A DNA stretch of 10,834 nucleotides from Larix sibirica (taxonomy: Eukaryota; Streptophyta; Pinopsida; Pinales; Pinaceae): assembly GCA_004151065.3 (NCBI GenBank), contig NWUY0300027122.1:25594-36427 (forward strand), read 5' to 3'. Position 1 is the stretch's first letter, and each line of letters starts with the position of its first letter. Below, piece after piece: positions 1 through 9,735 of this stretch. The notes under the pieces are model-generated. The model was not told the origin of the DNA, searched no databases, and saw only the letters and a program-made list of their open reading frames with translations. The position numbers and the translations under genes were made by a program.

Positions 1-780
1 TCCTAACCCTAACCTGCAAAAAGCAAAAAGCCAAAGCTAGACAATAGTACTAAAAAATAATATAGATAGAAAGCATAATCCATGTTGATCATAAAATGTG
101 GATGTCAAGTCACATCAGAGCTAGAAGTAGAATGGGGGGAGGAAGAAGAAGACTCCCCTGCTAATACACTGTCTGATAATATCATTCGAGAGAACACCCA
201 AGTTTTTCTCAATGAGTTCAAGTTTTTGGAGAGTTACGACAAATGGTCCATGTCCACCCAAGATCACACATCCTGGTCTAGAGCAGGTGTGAGTTCTCAC
301 GGATTTGGAAGGTGATGTCGTAAGGGACTTTGCACATTTATTACAATCATGTCACCGAGATCAAGGGAAAGAAGGAAGTGATTAACCCAACAAGGTTTGT
401 CATGGGTGGACCATATTGAATACCTAACAATAATAGTTACTATAGCAACTTCAAGTGTATTCAATTTGAAGGGGATGCCATTTTGTAAAAGATTTGAAGC
501 ATCAACCTAGTCAGAATTTTTCCAATGCTTTCCTGCTTTCACTAAAAGAAAATAACCATTATATGTCAGTGGAACTGTATAAGTACAACCATCGTAAAAT
601 ATTGGTGTCTTTTTTCATGAAAACTAAGGGTAGCATTTTCATGCAATACACAGTTCATCACTGATTATGATGTCACCCATCCTAGTGTTCACCAATTATT
701 ATGTCACCCATCCTAGTCAATGATCAATTGATTTCAATCTTTTAGGACATGTAGGGGACACCTCATTTTATTTCATATAG
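1..780. other. Non-coding stretch, no gene identified
   Basis: The only longer reading frame here (82-315, +, 77 codons) has an acidic run of Glu residues but resembles no family I know. It is not flanked by convincing splice sites. No RNA gene or terminal repeat was seen. The only structured item is the short tandem duplication at 653-717, listed separately. Confidence 0.5.
653..717. repeat. Tandem duplication, 31-34 bp unit, two copies
   Basis: Copy 1 (653-686) and copy 2 (687-717) share GTTCA near the start and the run ATGTCACCCATCCTAGT at the end. Copy 2 lacks three bases of copy 1 and differs at a few positions. This is a simple local duplication with no evident function. Confidence 0.85.
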
Positions 781-1235
781 GTTATGTTTAAAGACACCTA
801 TCCTGCATAGTTGTTTAGCAAGGTATTCCTATTTCTTGGAAGTTGTTTCACAAATGTGATCTTATTAATTGCTGGGAACAGTCTTTCAACATTTTAATCA
901 AAACATATTTCTACCTTTTCTGTTCATTTAACAATTTGTTCGTTCTTAAGTCTAGATGAACTAGATTAACATCTAGATGCCAACTGCATATATATTGCTC
1001 AACGAGTTTCAGTATTTCTAATGTATAATTGAACGGATATCCCATTGGCATTCTATGCATTTTTTAAATGCATTCCAAAATCTTTCTCAAAGCATAAAGT
1101 TTGGGAAAGTTTCTGCTTTGCAGATGGCACCTTTTCCCTTTGGCCATATAGCAAAAAAGACCTTGACCAACTTTTCAATCATCTTAACAGTGTCTGTGAA
1201 CACGTTAACTTCACACTGGAAGTTGAGAAAGAGTT
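780..1235 (+). pseudogene. Penelope-like element reverse transcriptase, decayed fragment
   Basis: One forward frame from about 841 to 1233 aligns, by my recall of the family, with the reverse transcriptase core of Penelope-like retroelements. In order I see CFTNV (850s; family FTN-V/I), LSLDEL followed by LDANC (about 946-984; family LS-[ED]EI...CL-[AT]-Y), then HKVW...FADGTFSLWP (1093-1146; family KPKVW..R-[YF]VDDTF-IWP), then LFNHLNS...NFTLEVEKE (1168-1233; family F--HLNS-HP-I-FTMEVE). The frame carries stops at 895, 967 and 1030. The catalytic YVDD box reads FADG, so the second aspartate is lost. The conserved segment between the LDANC and HKVW blocks (MGSP motif) is not recognisable. No GIY-YIG endonuclease part is visible; the match ends near 1235, just before the GGATCC-rich repeat. 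Penelope-like elements are known in conifers. The element is certainly inactive. Confidence 0.78.
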
Positions 1236-1254
1236 TTGTCTAGGTCACCAAAGA

Positions 1255-2094
1255 CTTGTGTTACCGGATCCATCACCCCAGTGTGTAGGATCCACGGATC
1301 CGGATCCATCAAGATCCACCTAGAATCTGTCATGGAAACGAATCACCTAGAGAAGGAAACAGATCCTGAGCCCACGAAAAATCAAACAGACCTTGAAATT
1401 TTGAAACTAACCCTAAAACTTCTAGTGCGTTTGTGGCCCATTGTTCTCTCTCCCAAAATTGAGAAACTTCCAAGGACCAAAACCATACACACTTAAAGGC
1501 TAAAACCATAAACCGCACTCCTGGTCAAGGTATGATCAACCCTTATGTCAAGATCTACTCTCAAACTCTGATCTATCGAAATCTACTCTCAAGGTTTCCG
1601 TTTGATCTATCTTTATGGTCAATGTCTGATCTATCTTTATGTGCTATGTTGTAGCTCACTTCACCCACACTGTTATTTAGTCCTGGCTCCTGCTATAGCC
1701 TTCAAGAAACCACTTTATTCACCGCCAATGTGGACATGTGGATGTGGCTCACAAAAACATTGTTATGACCTGCTTCATGTTTATGTTGAAATGGTCTTCA
1801 AAATTATCAATTATCAATCATGGTTACAACTCATCAAATTATCAGTTATGGTACATGAATGGTTAATAGTAATTTGCACGAAAACTCTTATTTTCCTCTA
1901 TAACTTATAGTTCCACTCTTGTCTTTCCTGAATAATTTTGATTCTTCACTCAATTATTTAGTTATTTATTATAAAACCATTATTATATTTTTTTGTACTT
2001 GTTGTTTTCCTGCCATATCTGGATCCTAACTTTTGAAAAATCTTGTGAACCCATATCCGGATTTGGATTTGAATCCGTATCCTGGTAACTTAGC
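1255..2094. mobile_element. GGATCC-rich interspersed repeat, copy A (possible non-autonomous transposon)
   Basis: The left end (1260-1310) has four GGATCC sites within 42 bp. The right end (2021-2094) has one GGATCC and several GGAT/ATCC runs. The ends are weakly inverted: GTTACC followed by GGATCC near 1258 mirrors GTATCC-TGGTAAC near 2078-2089. The last ~240 bp (1857-2094) recur in diverged form at 4221-4504, which shows that it is a repeat family. It begins where the Penelope-like match stops, so it may have inserted there. No target-site duplication or transposase is visible. The family is unknown, and the boundaries, especially the left one, are uncertain. Confidence 0.5.
1552..1641. repeat. 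Short direct repeats within copy A
   Basis: TGATCTATCTTTATG occurs at 1603-1617 and again at 1627-1641, 24 bp apart. ATCTACTCTCAA occurs just upstream at about 1553 and again at 1581. This is a small cluster of slippage-type duplications. Confidence 0.8.
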
Positions 2095-2289
2095 ATCGAA
2101 CACTGCTTTGCGTCTGAAAGAGGCATTGGCTTAGATCACCTAGGATCTGCTTTGATCAAATTTGTAGCTAAGCCCAAAGAAGGCCCATTGCCCCTCACCT
2201 ACACCATTTGTTGCACATTTGGCACTTGATTTCTATCTAAGATTGCACTCTTGAATCCATTATTAGATCCACTATCATTTAAAATGCCC

Positions 2290-3165
2290 TCCCTTTATCC
2301 ATGTGTGAGTGAACTTTACCACCTATCTTGACCAAGAGTTTGTTGGTGTCTCCTTGGTATTGTGCTTTGATCCCATTCCCAACTAGCCCTAAATCCCTCG
2401 AACCCATGTGAGGATGAACCAATCCTTTGAGTTTGCCTTGATTCACATTCCTTTCCACGACCTACATAATTGTATCCATTGATCCAACCTTCATTCCCTC
2501 TATTGATGCACAAATCTGCTTTGTCTCATCCGAAGTTTTGATCCCTTCTCCTTTCATGAGGATGCTAACTTTGGCATTCGGTCCTAAACTTACAGGATTG
2601 CCCCCCTACTGCTTTTAACTTTGTTGCTCAATCCTTCCCAACTGGTTGGTCCTTATTCATGTTTTCAAAACAGAGAGGAGAGTCCACATATGCCCTTGAT
2701 CCTCCTGGTGGAATACGAGATTTATTGGATACCTCATCACAACCTCATCACTATTGGTTTCTTCTCTGTTTTTGAAGCTTTTCTCAAGGTTGAAGACTTT
2801 TGATGGCACTCTTTGAAAAGGTGCCATGAATGTGGCAAACCACACCTAAAGGGCAGATTCTTGTAGTCTATCAAACCAAGCTATGAACTTCTATTCAAGA
2901 ACTATCTCTTGTAGCAATCCATCAACAATGGTTGTTAAGAGCATGATCCTTGAGATTCTATTCTTGTCAAGGGTTTATGGATCTGCTTCTTGAAAGGGAT
3001 TCTAATCGATCACCCACCAATTTTAGGATTTTATGATCCCATAAAGGCAACAACAGTCCAAGGAGATAGATCCAAAGGAGAGTGATATCTTTGTTTGCCT
3101 TATTTGAACCAAAAACATAGACTAGGGTTCTAGAACTAGCCCTGGAGAGCCATAGCTCCAAAGAC
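2290..3165 (-). pseudogene. L1-type LINE ORF1 fossil (DUF4283-like part plus zinc knuckle)
   Basis: Reading the minus strand, 3085-2990 encodes LLWIYLLGLLLPLW followed by KILKLVGDRLES, which matches the DUF4283 pattern of plant LINE ORF1 proteins ([VL]W[IV]-L--LPL-[FY]W----L--IG--LG). Next comes VDGLLQEIVLE (2926-2894; family VDLSKGLP-EI-L). After a frame change, IDYKNLPFRC leads into HLFKEC (about 2880-2815; family LDYE-LPFRC--C---GHL-[KR]-C). This is a CCHC knuckle that keeps the H-x4-C half but appears to have lost one early cysteine. A further minus-strand frame at 2513-2316, with NEGWINGYNYVGRGKE, could be the variable ORF1 tail. ORF1 proteins bind RNA and help LINE copying. Stops and frameshifts make it non-functional, and no ORF2 (endonuclease/reverse transcriptase) was found next to it. 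Confidence 0.68.
2803..2871 (-). other. Zinc-knuckle remnant of the LINE ORF1
   Basis: The minus-strand frame reads LPFRC, then a short spacer, then HLFKEC. This keeps the LPFRC lead-in and the GHLxxxC-like second half of the plant LINE ORF1 knuckle. The spacing between the first cysteine and the histidine is shorter than usual, so metal binding would be lost. Confidence 0.6.
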
Positions 3166-3169
3166 CTTC

Positions 3170-3525
3170 AGAGAGAACCGCCTCCTTGTCCACTGGGTTG
3201 TCAAATAAGAATGAGAAAAAACTCCACTATAGTGGGGTGATCCATATTTTACCTCGCACTCATGGTGACCAAGAAGCACCTATCCATTCTACTAAAGTAG
3301 AAATCTATGGTTTTGGACCACATAAATAACCTATCAAAGCCCTTGCAGTGATATCTTTGACACTGTAGTGAGATCTTCTACACCTTCAACTATCCATTCC
3401 ACTAGTAAGGGAAGCCTCATTAAGCGTATGGAGCTGATACATCTCTTCTTCTTCCCTGAAGAAACTCTACCTCCTCTATTGATGCTGTGCCCCTAGTCCT
3501 CTTCCTCCTTCTTCCTATATCTGTT
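3170..3525. other. Non-coding stretch, no gene identified
   Basis: No family match on either strand and no repeat structure beyond short pyrimidine-rich runs near 3440-3520. It lies between the LINE remnant and the long hairpin. Confidence 0.5.
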
Positions 3526-3529
3526 GCGT

Positions 3530-3626
3530 ATGGAAATATTACTTCTATATGCAATGGAATAAATATTATCAATATATCAGGTATTGATAATATTTATTTC
3601 ATTGCATATAAAAGTAATATTTCCAT
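3530..3626. repeat. Long, nearly perfect inverted repeat (hairpin)
   Basis: Arm 1 (3530-3574) and arm 2 (3582-3626) are reverse complements over 45 bp around a 7 base loop (TATCAGG). Only two positions depart from perfect pairing. One (3545, C opposite A) is a true mismatch; the other (3556, G opposite T) would be a G-U wobble in RNA. A transcript from either strand would fold into a long stem. This could be a very small foldback transposon, a recently formed inverted duplication, or a young small-RNA hairpin. No flanking target-site duplication is clear. Confidence 0.9.
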
Positions 3627-3864
3627 TATATATTATATATATAAAGACATGTATCAACCCCATAGTGTTGATGAAGCTTCCCCTACTAGTATAACTCCAA
3701 TTTACGAGAGTGTTATGTACAATAGTAACAATAGAAGGAAGTACTCCACAAAAACATTGCATGAATCGACCGTTGCCCTTCAAGACATAGCTCAAACTTA
3801 GACCATTGGTACAAAAGACTTAGATAAAAGATTATGATAAAGAAAAGAACCAAAATGCACATCT

Positions 3865-4157
3865 TCATTCTTTCTCCACATAAATTTGGTGGTGGTGTTT
3901 GGCAACATCCTCAACCAAATGCTCCAGACACTTGTGAATTCAATTTTTGAAAGCTTCATCCTCCTACCTTTCCTTCTCTAATACCTTGTGATGGCAACGA
4001 GTTTTTTTAAATATACAGATGTTTCCTCGAATTTGGCCCACCTATGCAAGTTCTCTTCCGTGTCCTTGAGTCGTTCCTCAAATTCACTAACGTGTAGTAA
4101 ATTTTCTTGTATAGGACCTTGTTTTGTTCGGGAATATGTGAAACTATGCCCAAAGTG
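3865..4157 (-). pseudogene. Decayed charged, helix-rich coding remnant, unknown family
   Basis: A minus-strand frame of 59 codons (4157-3978) contains HVSEFEERLKDTEENL and HRWAKFEETS, a charged stretch with the look of a coiled coil. After a stop and frame change, the same strand continues at about 3975-3865 with DEAFKN and CLEHLVEDVAKHHHQIY, again charged and helix-like. Two adjoining pieces of similar character suggest one ancestral coding sequence broken by a stop and a frameshift, perhaps a retrotransposon gag or a host gene. I do not recognise the family. The remnant lies just left of the assembly gap. Confidence 0.3.
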
Positions 4158-4218
4158 TTAAAATTTAAAATTTGATAGCAGTAACAGACTGTAAATAAAA
4201 TAGTGCAGAGATAGCTAG

Positions 4219-4220
4219 NN
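4219..4220. other. Two undetermined bases (assembly join)
   Basis: The only Ns in the window. Sequence to the right is homologous to copy A from 1857 onward; sequence to the left is not homologous to the part of copy A before 1857. The join therefore falls on a repeat edge, and local order or completeness is uncertain here. Confidence 0.9.
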
Positions 4221-4292
4221 GAATGGCTAATAGTAATATGCATGAAAACTCTATTTTTTGGCTATAATTTATAGTTGTACTCTTGTGTTTCC

Positions 4293-4339
4293 TGAATAGT
4301 TTTGATTCTTTATCTATTATAAAGAATCAAAACTATTCA
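4293..4339. repeat. Perfect hairpin, 21 bp arms, 5 base loop
   Basis: Arm 4293-4313 and arm 4319-4339 are exact reverse complements (TGAATAGTTTTGATTCTTTAT and its complement would be 21 bp; loop CTATT). It lies inside repeat copy B and has no equivalent in copy A. Confidence 0.9.
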
Positions 4340-4350
4340 TTCAGTTTTGA

Positions 4351-4385
4351 TTATTATAAAGAATCGTTGTGATTCTTTATAATAA
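4351..4385. repeat. Perfect hairpin, 15 bp arms, 5 base loop
   Basis: Arms TTATTATAAAGAATC (4351-4365) and its complement (4371-4385) flank the loop GTTGT. It reuses the core GATTCTTTAT/ATAAAGAATC of the hairpin at 4293-4339, giving four alternating copies of that 10-mer within about 80 bp. Confidence 0.9.
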
Positions 4386-4518
4386 AAATCATTTTTTATT
4401 TATTATAAAAATATTTTTATATTTTTTCGTACTTCTCATTTCCCGGCCATATCCAGATCCTGGCGTTTAAAAAATCTGGCAAATCTGTATCCTCGTAACT
4501 TAGCCAAAAACCAGATCA

Positions 4519-4858
4519 CCTTTAGAAATGTGAATAAACGTAGAACTCACACTTCCAGCCTTCCCCATAATATGCTACCAACTGCTTGCTTACTTTCCCT
4601 TTATTCAAGGGACCACTAACAAGATTGTCAGAATTATAAAAAAGAATGATATCGAAACTATATTTACTCCTCCCAACTCACACTTCACCTTAAGAAACCT
4701 TTAGAAATGTGAATAAATATAGAACTCACACTTCCAGCCTTCCCCATAATATGCTACAAACTGCTTGCTTACTTTCCCCTTATTCAAGGGACCACTAACA
4801 AGATTGTCAGAATTATAAAAAAGAATGATATCAAAACTAGCTTTACTCCTCCCAACTC
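4519..4858. repeat. Tandem duplication, 161 bp unit, 18 bp spacer
   Basis: Copy 1 (4519-4679) and copy 2 (4698-4858) are about 95% identical, offset by 179 bp, differing at about seven positions by eye. On the minus strand both copies keep the same open frame ending in a stop, with the segments FDIILFYNSDNLVSGPLNKG and AYYGEGWKCEFY. The few differences within it are mostly conservative (Val/Ile, Leu/Phe). That may reflect a coding origin or simply a recent duplication. I do not recognise the peptide. Copy 1 begins about 15 bp beyond the right end of repeat copy B. Confidence 0.9.
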
Positions 4859-4859
4859 C

Positions 4860-6310
4860 CTTTGTGCAACAACACCTTCAAATCTATCAAGGATAAATTT
4901 GCACCCTGCTTACATCAAGTTGTATGTTTGGTCCCACATACATGTGGTGTCGACTGTCTCGTACATTGGCCAGACTGGAGATTCCATGGAAAAACTTCTG
5001 CACTTCCTTATTCCCATTTTTAAATGTTGTACTTACAATCCCTTTCACCTATTTTGGTCATGAGACATCAATAATTTCATTTCATTACTTATATTTTGAG
5101 ATAACACTTCTTCCCCATTATGTCTGTTTGTTGATTTTGGAATCCTCATTAATCTAGGCATTTACAGGGAAACTTTGTCCACCCACCCCCTTTTATTACC
5201 CCAACCCGTGCCCTTTAGTAATGATTCTTTTTAACTTTTATAATCCTAACTTCAGCACCTGATTGGGATTTACATTCCAATATAAGCCGACCTTATATCT
5301 TCCTTTCAAGGCTTTAACCCATTTCCTCACACACTTGTTACTCTTTTTCCATGATGATGGATGATGTGTTACACCCAAAACCCTCGTGACAAGTCAATAT
5401 TCTCAATAATTTGTTGAGTGATTAAAGTAATATACACAAATACAAGTATCCTCTTTCAAAATCAAAATAAACAACATGAAAACATAGAGCTAATATGGGA
5501 CAGAATAGTTACTTCGTAAACTTTTGCATCTAAACTGTTAGAAACATTCCTAGATGGTTGTATTGCAAATGCATTTTTTCCATGTAGATCAGAGTTAGCT
5601 GCTTTAGTTTTCACATGTTATTTATTGATATACAAGAATTGTTTATTAGGATTTAAATCTGAAGAAAAAAAGGAAGGCACAGCAACCTTAGGACACTCTC
5701 ACCATGTCCTTCCGATGCTTTTATGGCCTACACCATTCTCTCCTCACTCCAAATTTGCATCAAACAGAAAAAGAAGAATAATTAAAATGAGACATTTTTT
5801 ACGAAGTATGTTAGGACATTAACTAATACCCTGTAGGCTTGATTGCATTATTTGGAAGACAAAATAATAATGAGATATTCACTAAACTATATGGTAATAT
5901 TAAGTATGTTTGAAATATCTTCACGAAAAAGGATTCAGTTTAAAACGATTATTCATTTCTACTTCTAAACACACTAGAAATTGTATAAGAACATCAATAT
6001 ACTGATTAGAACTTAAAGGCAAGTGATGTACAGAGGCGTAGCTTTCATAAAGTTGAAAATGCAACAAAATACTAATTAGAAATCAATATAAATATACATC
6101 AAGATTGGCACATCCAAGAGTTGGAGCAAGCAACCCAAGTCCCCTTCCTACATGAGCAAGGAGAGCTATCAAATTTATTTTGGCTCCAACTTGAAGGGGA
6201 TTTATATCTTTCCCAAAAATAAATATGCTGACTGAAATGTAGAGCAAAATATGATTTGAATGCATTGGCCCGAATATCAAACAAAGAAATTCTATGATAA
6301 CATTAGGGCA
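4860..6310. other. Non-coding stretch, no gene identified (possible intron)
   Basis: Both strands were scanned for the next UGPase exons (family segments LLEIAQVP and KFKIFNTNNLWV) and none was seen. Frames at 4924-5157 (+), 5625-5822 (+) and 6083-6284 (-) are 60-78 codons long and match no family I know. If the UGPase gene is intact, this lies in the intron after the 6653-6718 exon. Confidence 0.45.
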
Positions 6311-7900
<1,590 letters not shown>

Positions 7901-7901
7901 C

Positions 7902-8030
7902 TCATTCTTACTGTAGGATGGGTCAAGGTCGATAAATAATCTACACGAAGTCAATGGAACCTCACTCATGTCATTGTAATTTAGGATGGTTCAAGGTCAA
8001 AAAACAACCCACACAAAGTTAATGGAGTCT
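7902..8030. repeat. Diverged tandem duplication, ~60 bp unit
   Basis: Copies at about 7902-7962 and 7971-8030 share TCATT, AGGATGG-TCAAGGTC, ACACAAAGT/ACACGAAGT and AATGGA--CT, with an offset of 68-69 bp and about 75% identity by eye. No coding role was seen. Confidence 0.75.
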
Positions 8031-8345
8031 GAAATATTAATGTTTCCATCAAGCCCTCAAGGATAGTGGAGTCCAGACTACTATGATCTTCTACTTGATA
8101 GACCCTTTAGTACCATCTACATGCCATCTATGATTGTTACCACGACACATACAAGCAACATAAGGAGAACAAAACATTCAAAAAGTCGCCCTCTGGTTTT
8201 GGCAATACAAAAGTCAACTGCCAAAAAATGAGAGGCAGAGGCCAACCCTTCAACATAAGCAGTAGGCAGTGGTTAGGAGTTCCCAACACAAGCAAGATAC
8301 TGGTGTTCCCAGCAACTTCAATACTTCACTGTCTAATTCCCTTAT

Positions 8346-8953
8346 TTACAATTGGCCAAAATCCCCAAATATCCCTGACGATACATTAACTCTCCCACTA
8401 ACATTAACCATAGTAAGCCCATGGATCCCTCTAACTTTGGAACTGAAACAATACCAATCTACAGAACTAACTCTTACTAATCAAATTATCACTTATAAAG
8501 ATGGAATCTCTTTCTCCAACCTCCCTACATGAGCATCATTAAGAAACAGTCCACCTCATTTAGTTGATACTACTCTAAGCCATTACAAGGCTACATTATT
8601 AAATCTCAATAAGAGGTAGTTCTTTACATTTAGTAAGAGGTAGTTCTTTAAATCTCAATAAGAGGCTACATTTAGTAAGAGGTACTTCTTTACAATTGGC
8701 CAAAATCCCCGAATATCCCTGACGATACATTAACTCTCCCACTGACATTCCTATAGTAAGCCCATGGATCCCTCTAACTTTGGAACTGAAACAATCCCAA
8801 TCTAAAGAACTACCTCTTACTAATCAAATTATCACTTATAAAGATGGAATCTCTTTCTCCAACCTCACTACATGAGCATTATAAAGAAACAGTCCACCTC
8901 ATTTAGTTGATACTACTCTAAGCTATTACAAGGCTACATTGTTAAATCTCAAT
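8346..8953. repeat. Tandem duplication, ~264 bp unit with 80 bp spacer of short repeats
   Basis: Copy 1 (8346-8610) and copy 2 (8690-8953) are about 94% identical, from TTACAATTGGCCAAAATCCC to TTAAATCTCAAT. The spacer 8611-8690 is built from four variants of TAAGAGG followed by TAGTTCTTTA, ACATTTAG or ATCTCAA pieces, at about 8610, 8634, 8659 and 8676. Copy 1 holds an open frame (8269-8532, +) that is broken in copy 2 by a small indel, so it is probably not coding. The unit resembles no element I can name. Confidence 0.9.
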
Positions 8954-9735
8954 CTGCTTCAAGTTACATCAATATCTCAAGCTACTTACAGCTAGCCCAA
9001 TGAGATATTCATCTAGAAATTGAGGCAATTTCTTCCTAAAGACAATATTAAAACGTCTATATGTGACTTTATGTTATAATAAGAGAGTATTTGTGTTGTA
9101 TCCAACTTGAAAGTGAGCTGTTGATTAGGAAAAAGTATGGGTATGCTTAGAACTTTCCCCGACAATTGTTGGAACATAATTTATCATGTTTTTACTCTAG
9201 CAATTTGCTAGAAGAGTAACCACATTACTTAGCCATCAAAGCATCATCACTAGGAATTGAGAATGGCACTCTTTCTATTATACCAAAAACAATACTCACC
9301 CTAAGATTGGGGAATGTTAGAATTAGAATTTATGTTGCTGGAAACAAGCCTTCACAAAGAAACATTTCAACAACATTTTCCTCTCCAAAACACTTCAAAA
9401 ACTACTAGGAAACATTTCCCAACTACTAACCATTTCCACCTTTTCTTTTATTTTTCTCTTTTGACAGGTCCCCATGAAGCCCACCTATTGAAAAAAAGCT
9501 CCTTGCTAAATATATAATTCTTTTAAGCATAAAAGCAATTGTATCCCCATGTTTTCCTCAATATTTTATATTTTTTAATGTATAAACATGTTTTGGGAGT
9601 GAATTGAGGATTTTCAACAGATTGTTTTAGCAACATTTGTGTGTGATGCAACCTAAGAAGCATTAGAAGGAAGCAAATTTGCCTTGGCAATAGAATTCAA
9701 TTTTATTCTCAATATTCTTTTTTTCTCAATCTCCA
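8954..9735. other. Non-coding stretch, no gene identified
   Basis: No family match on either strand. Frame 9314-9517 (+, 67 codons) looks low-complexity and unconvincing. The right part (about 9550-9735) would hold the 5' non-coding part of the hAT element, but no terminal inverted repeat was recognised. Confidence 0.45.

Larger units (their letters stand above)
4221..4504 (+). mobile_element. Interspersed repeat, copy B (partial)
   Basis: This is a diverged second copy of 1857-2094 in the same orientation. Shared landmarks, in order, are GAATGG-TAATAGTAAT, a block around CTCTTGT-TTTCCTGAATA, TTTTGATTCTT, a T-rich run, CC-GCCATATC, and GTAACTTAGC at the end. Copy B is longer by about 45 bp, mainly from the palindromic segment at 4293-4385. 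The left part of the element is absent, ending at the two Ns. Where the similarity stops at the right end (2094 and 4504) defines one boundary of this repeat family. Confidence 0.8.

Noticed and set aside
1-20. CCTAACCCTAACC at the left edge looks like a telomere repeat
   Set aside because: Barely two units, and the plant repeat is CCCTAAA. It does not continue, so it is chance.
653-717. Two short direct repeats as a CRISPR-like array
   Set aside because: There are only two contiguous copies with no spacer between them, in a plant nuclear genome.
1236-1496. 86 codon plus-strand frame following the Penelope-like match
   Set aside because: It is in another frame and within the GGATCC-rich repeat, with no family resemblance. 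It is not a continuation of the reverse transcriptase.
1602-1910. 102 codon plus-strand frame
   Set aside because: It lies inside the interspersed repeat, starts at no convincing site, and its Cys/Tyr/Leu-rich product resembles no family.
3487-3801. 104 codon plus-strand frame, the longest in the window
   Set aside because: Its middle is the hairpin at 3530-3626, so the palindrome itself keeps both strands open (a frame also runs on the minus strand). The product is low complexity.
4600-4835. NSDN in the duplicated minus-strand peptide as a second UGPase exon
   Set aside because: Only four residues agree with the UGPase ANSDNLGA motif, and the surrounding residues differ entirely.
8269-8532. 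87 codon plus-strand frame in the first copy of the 264 bp duplication
   Set aside because: The second copy breaks the same frame by a small indel, and there is no recognisable domain.
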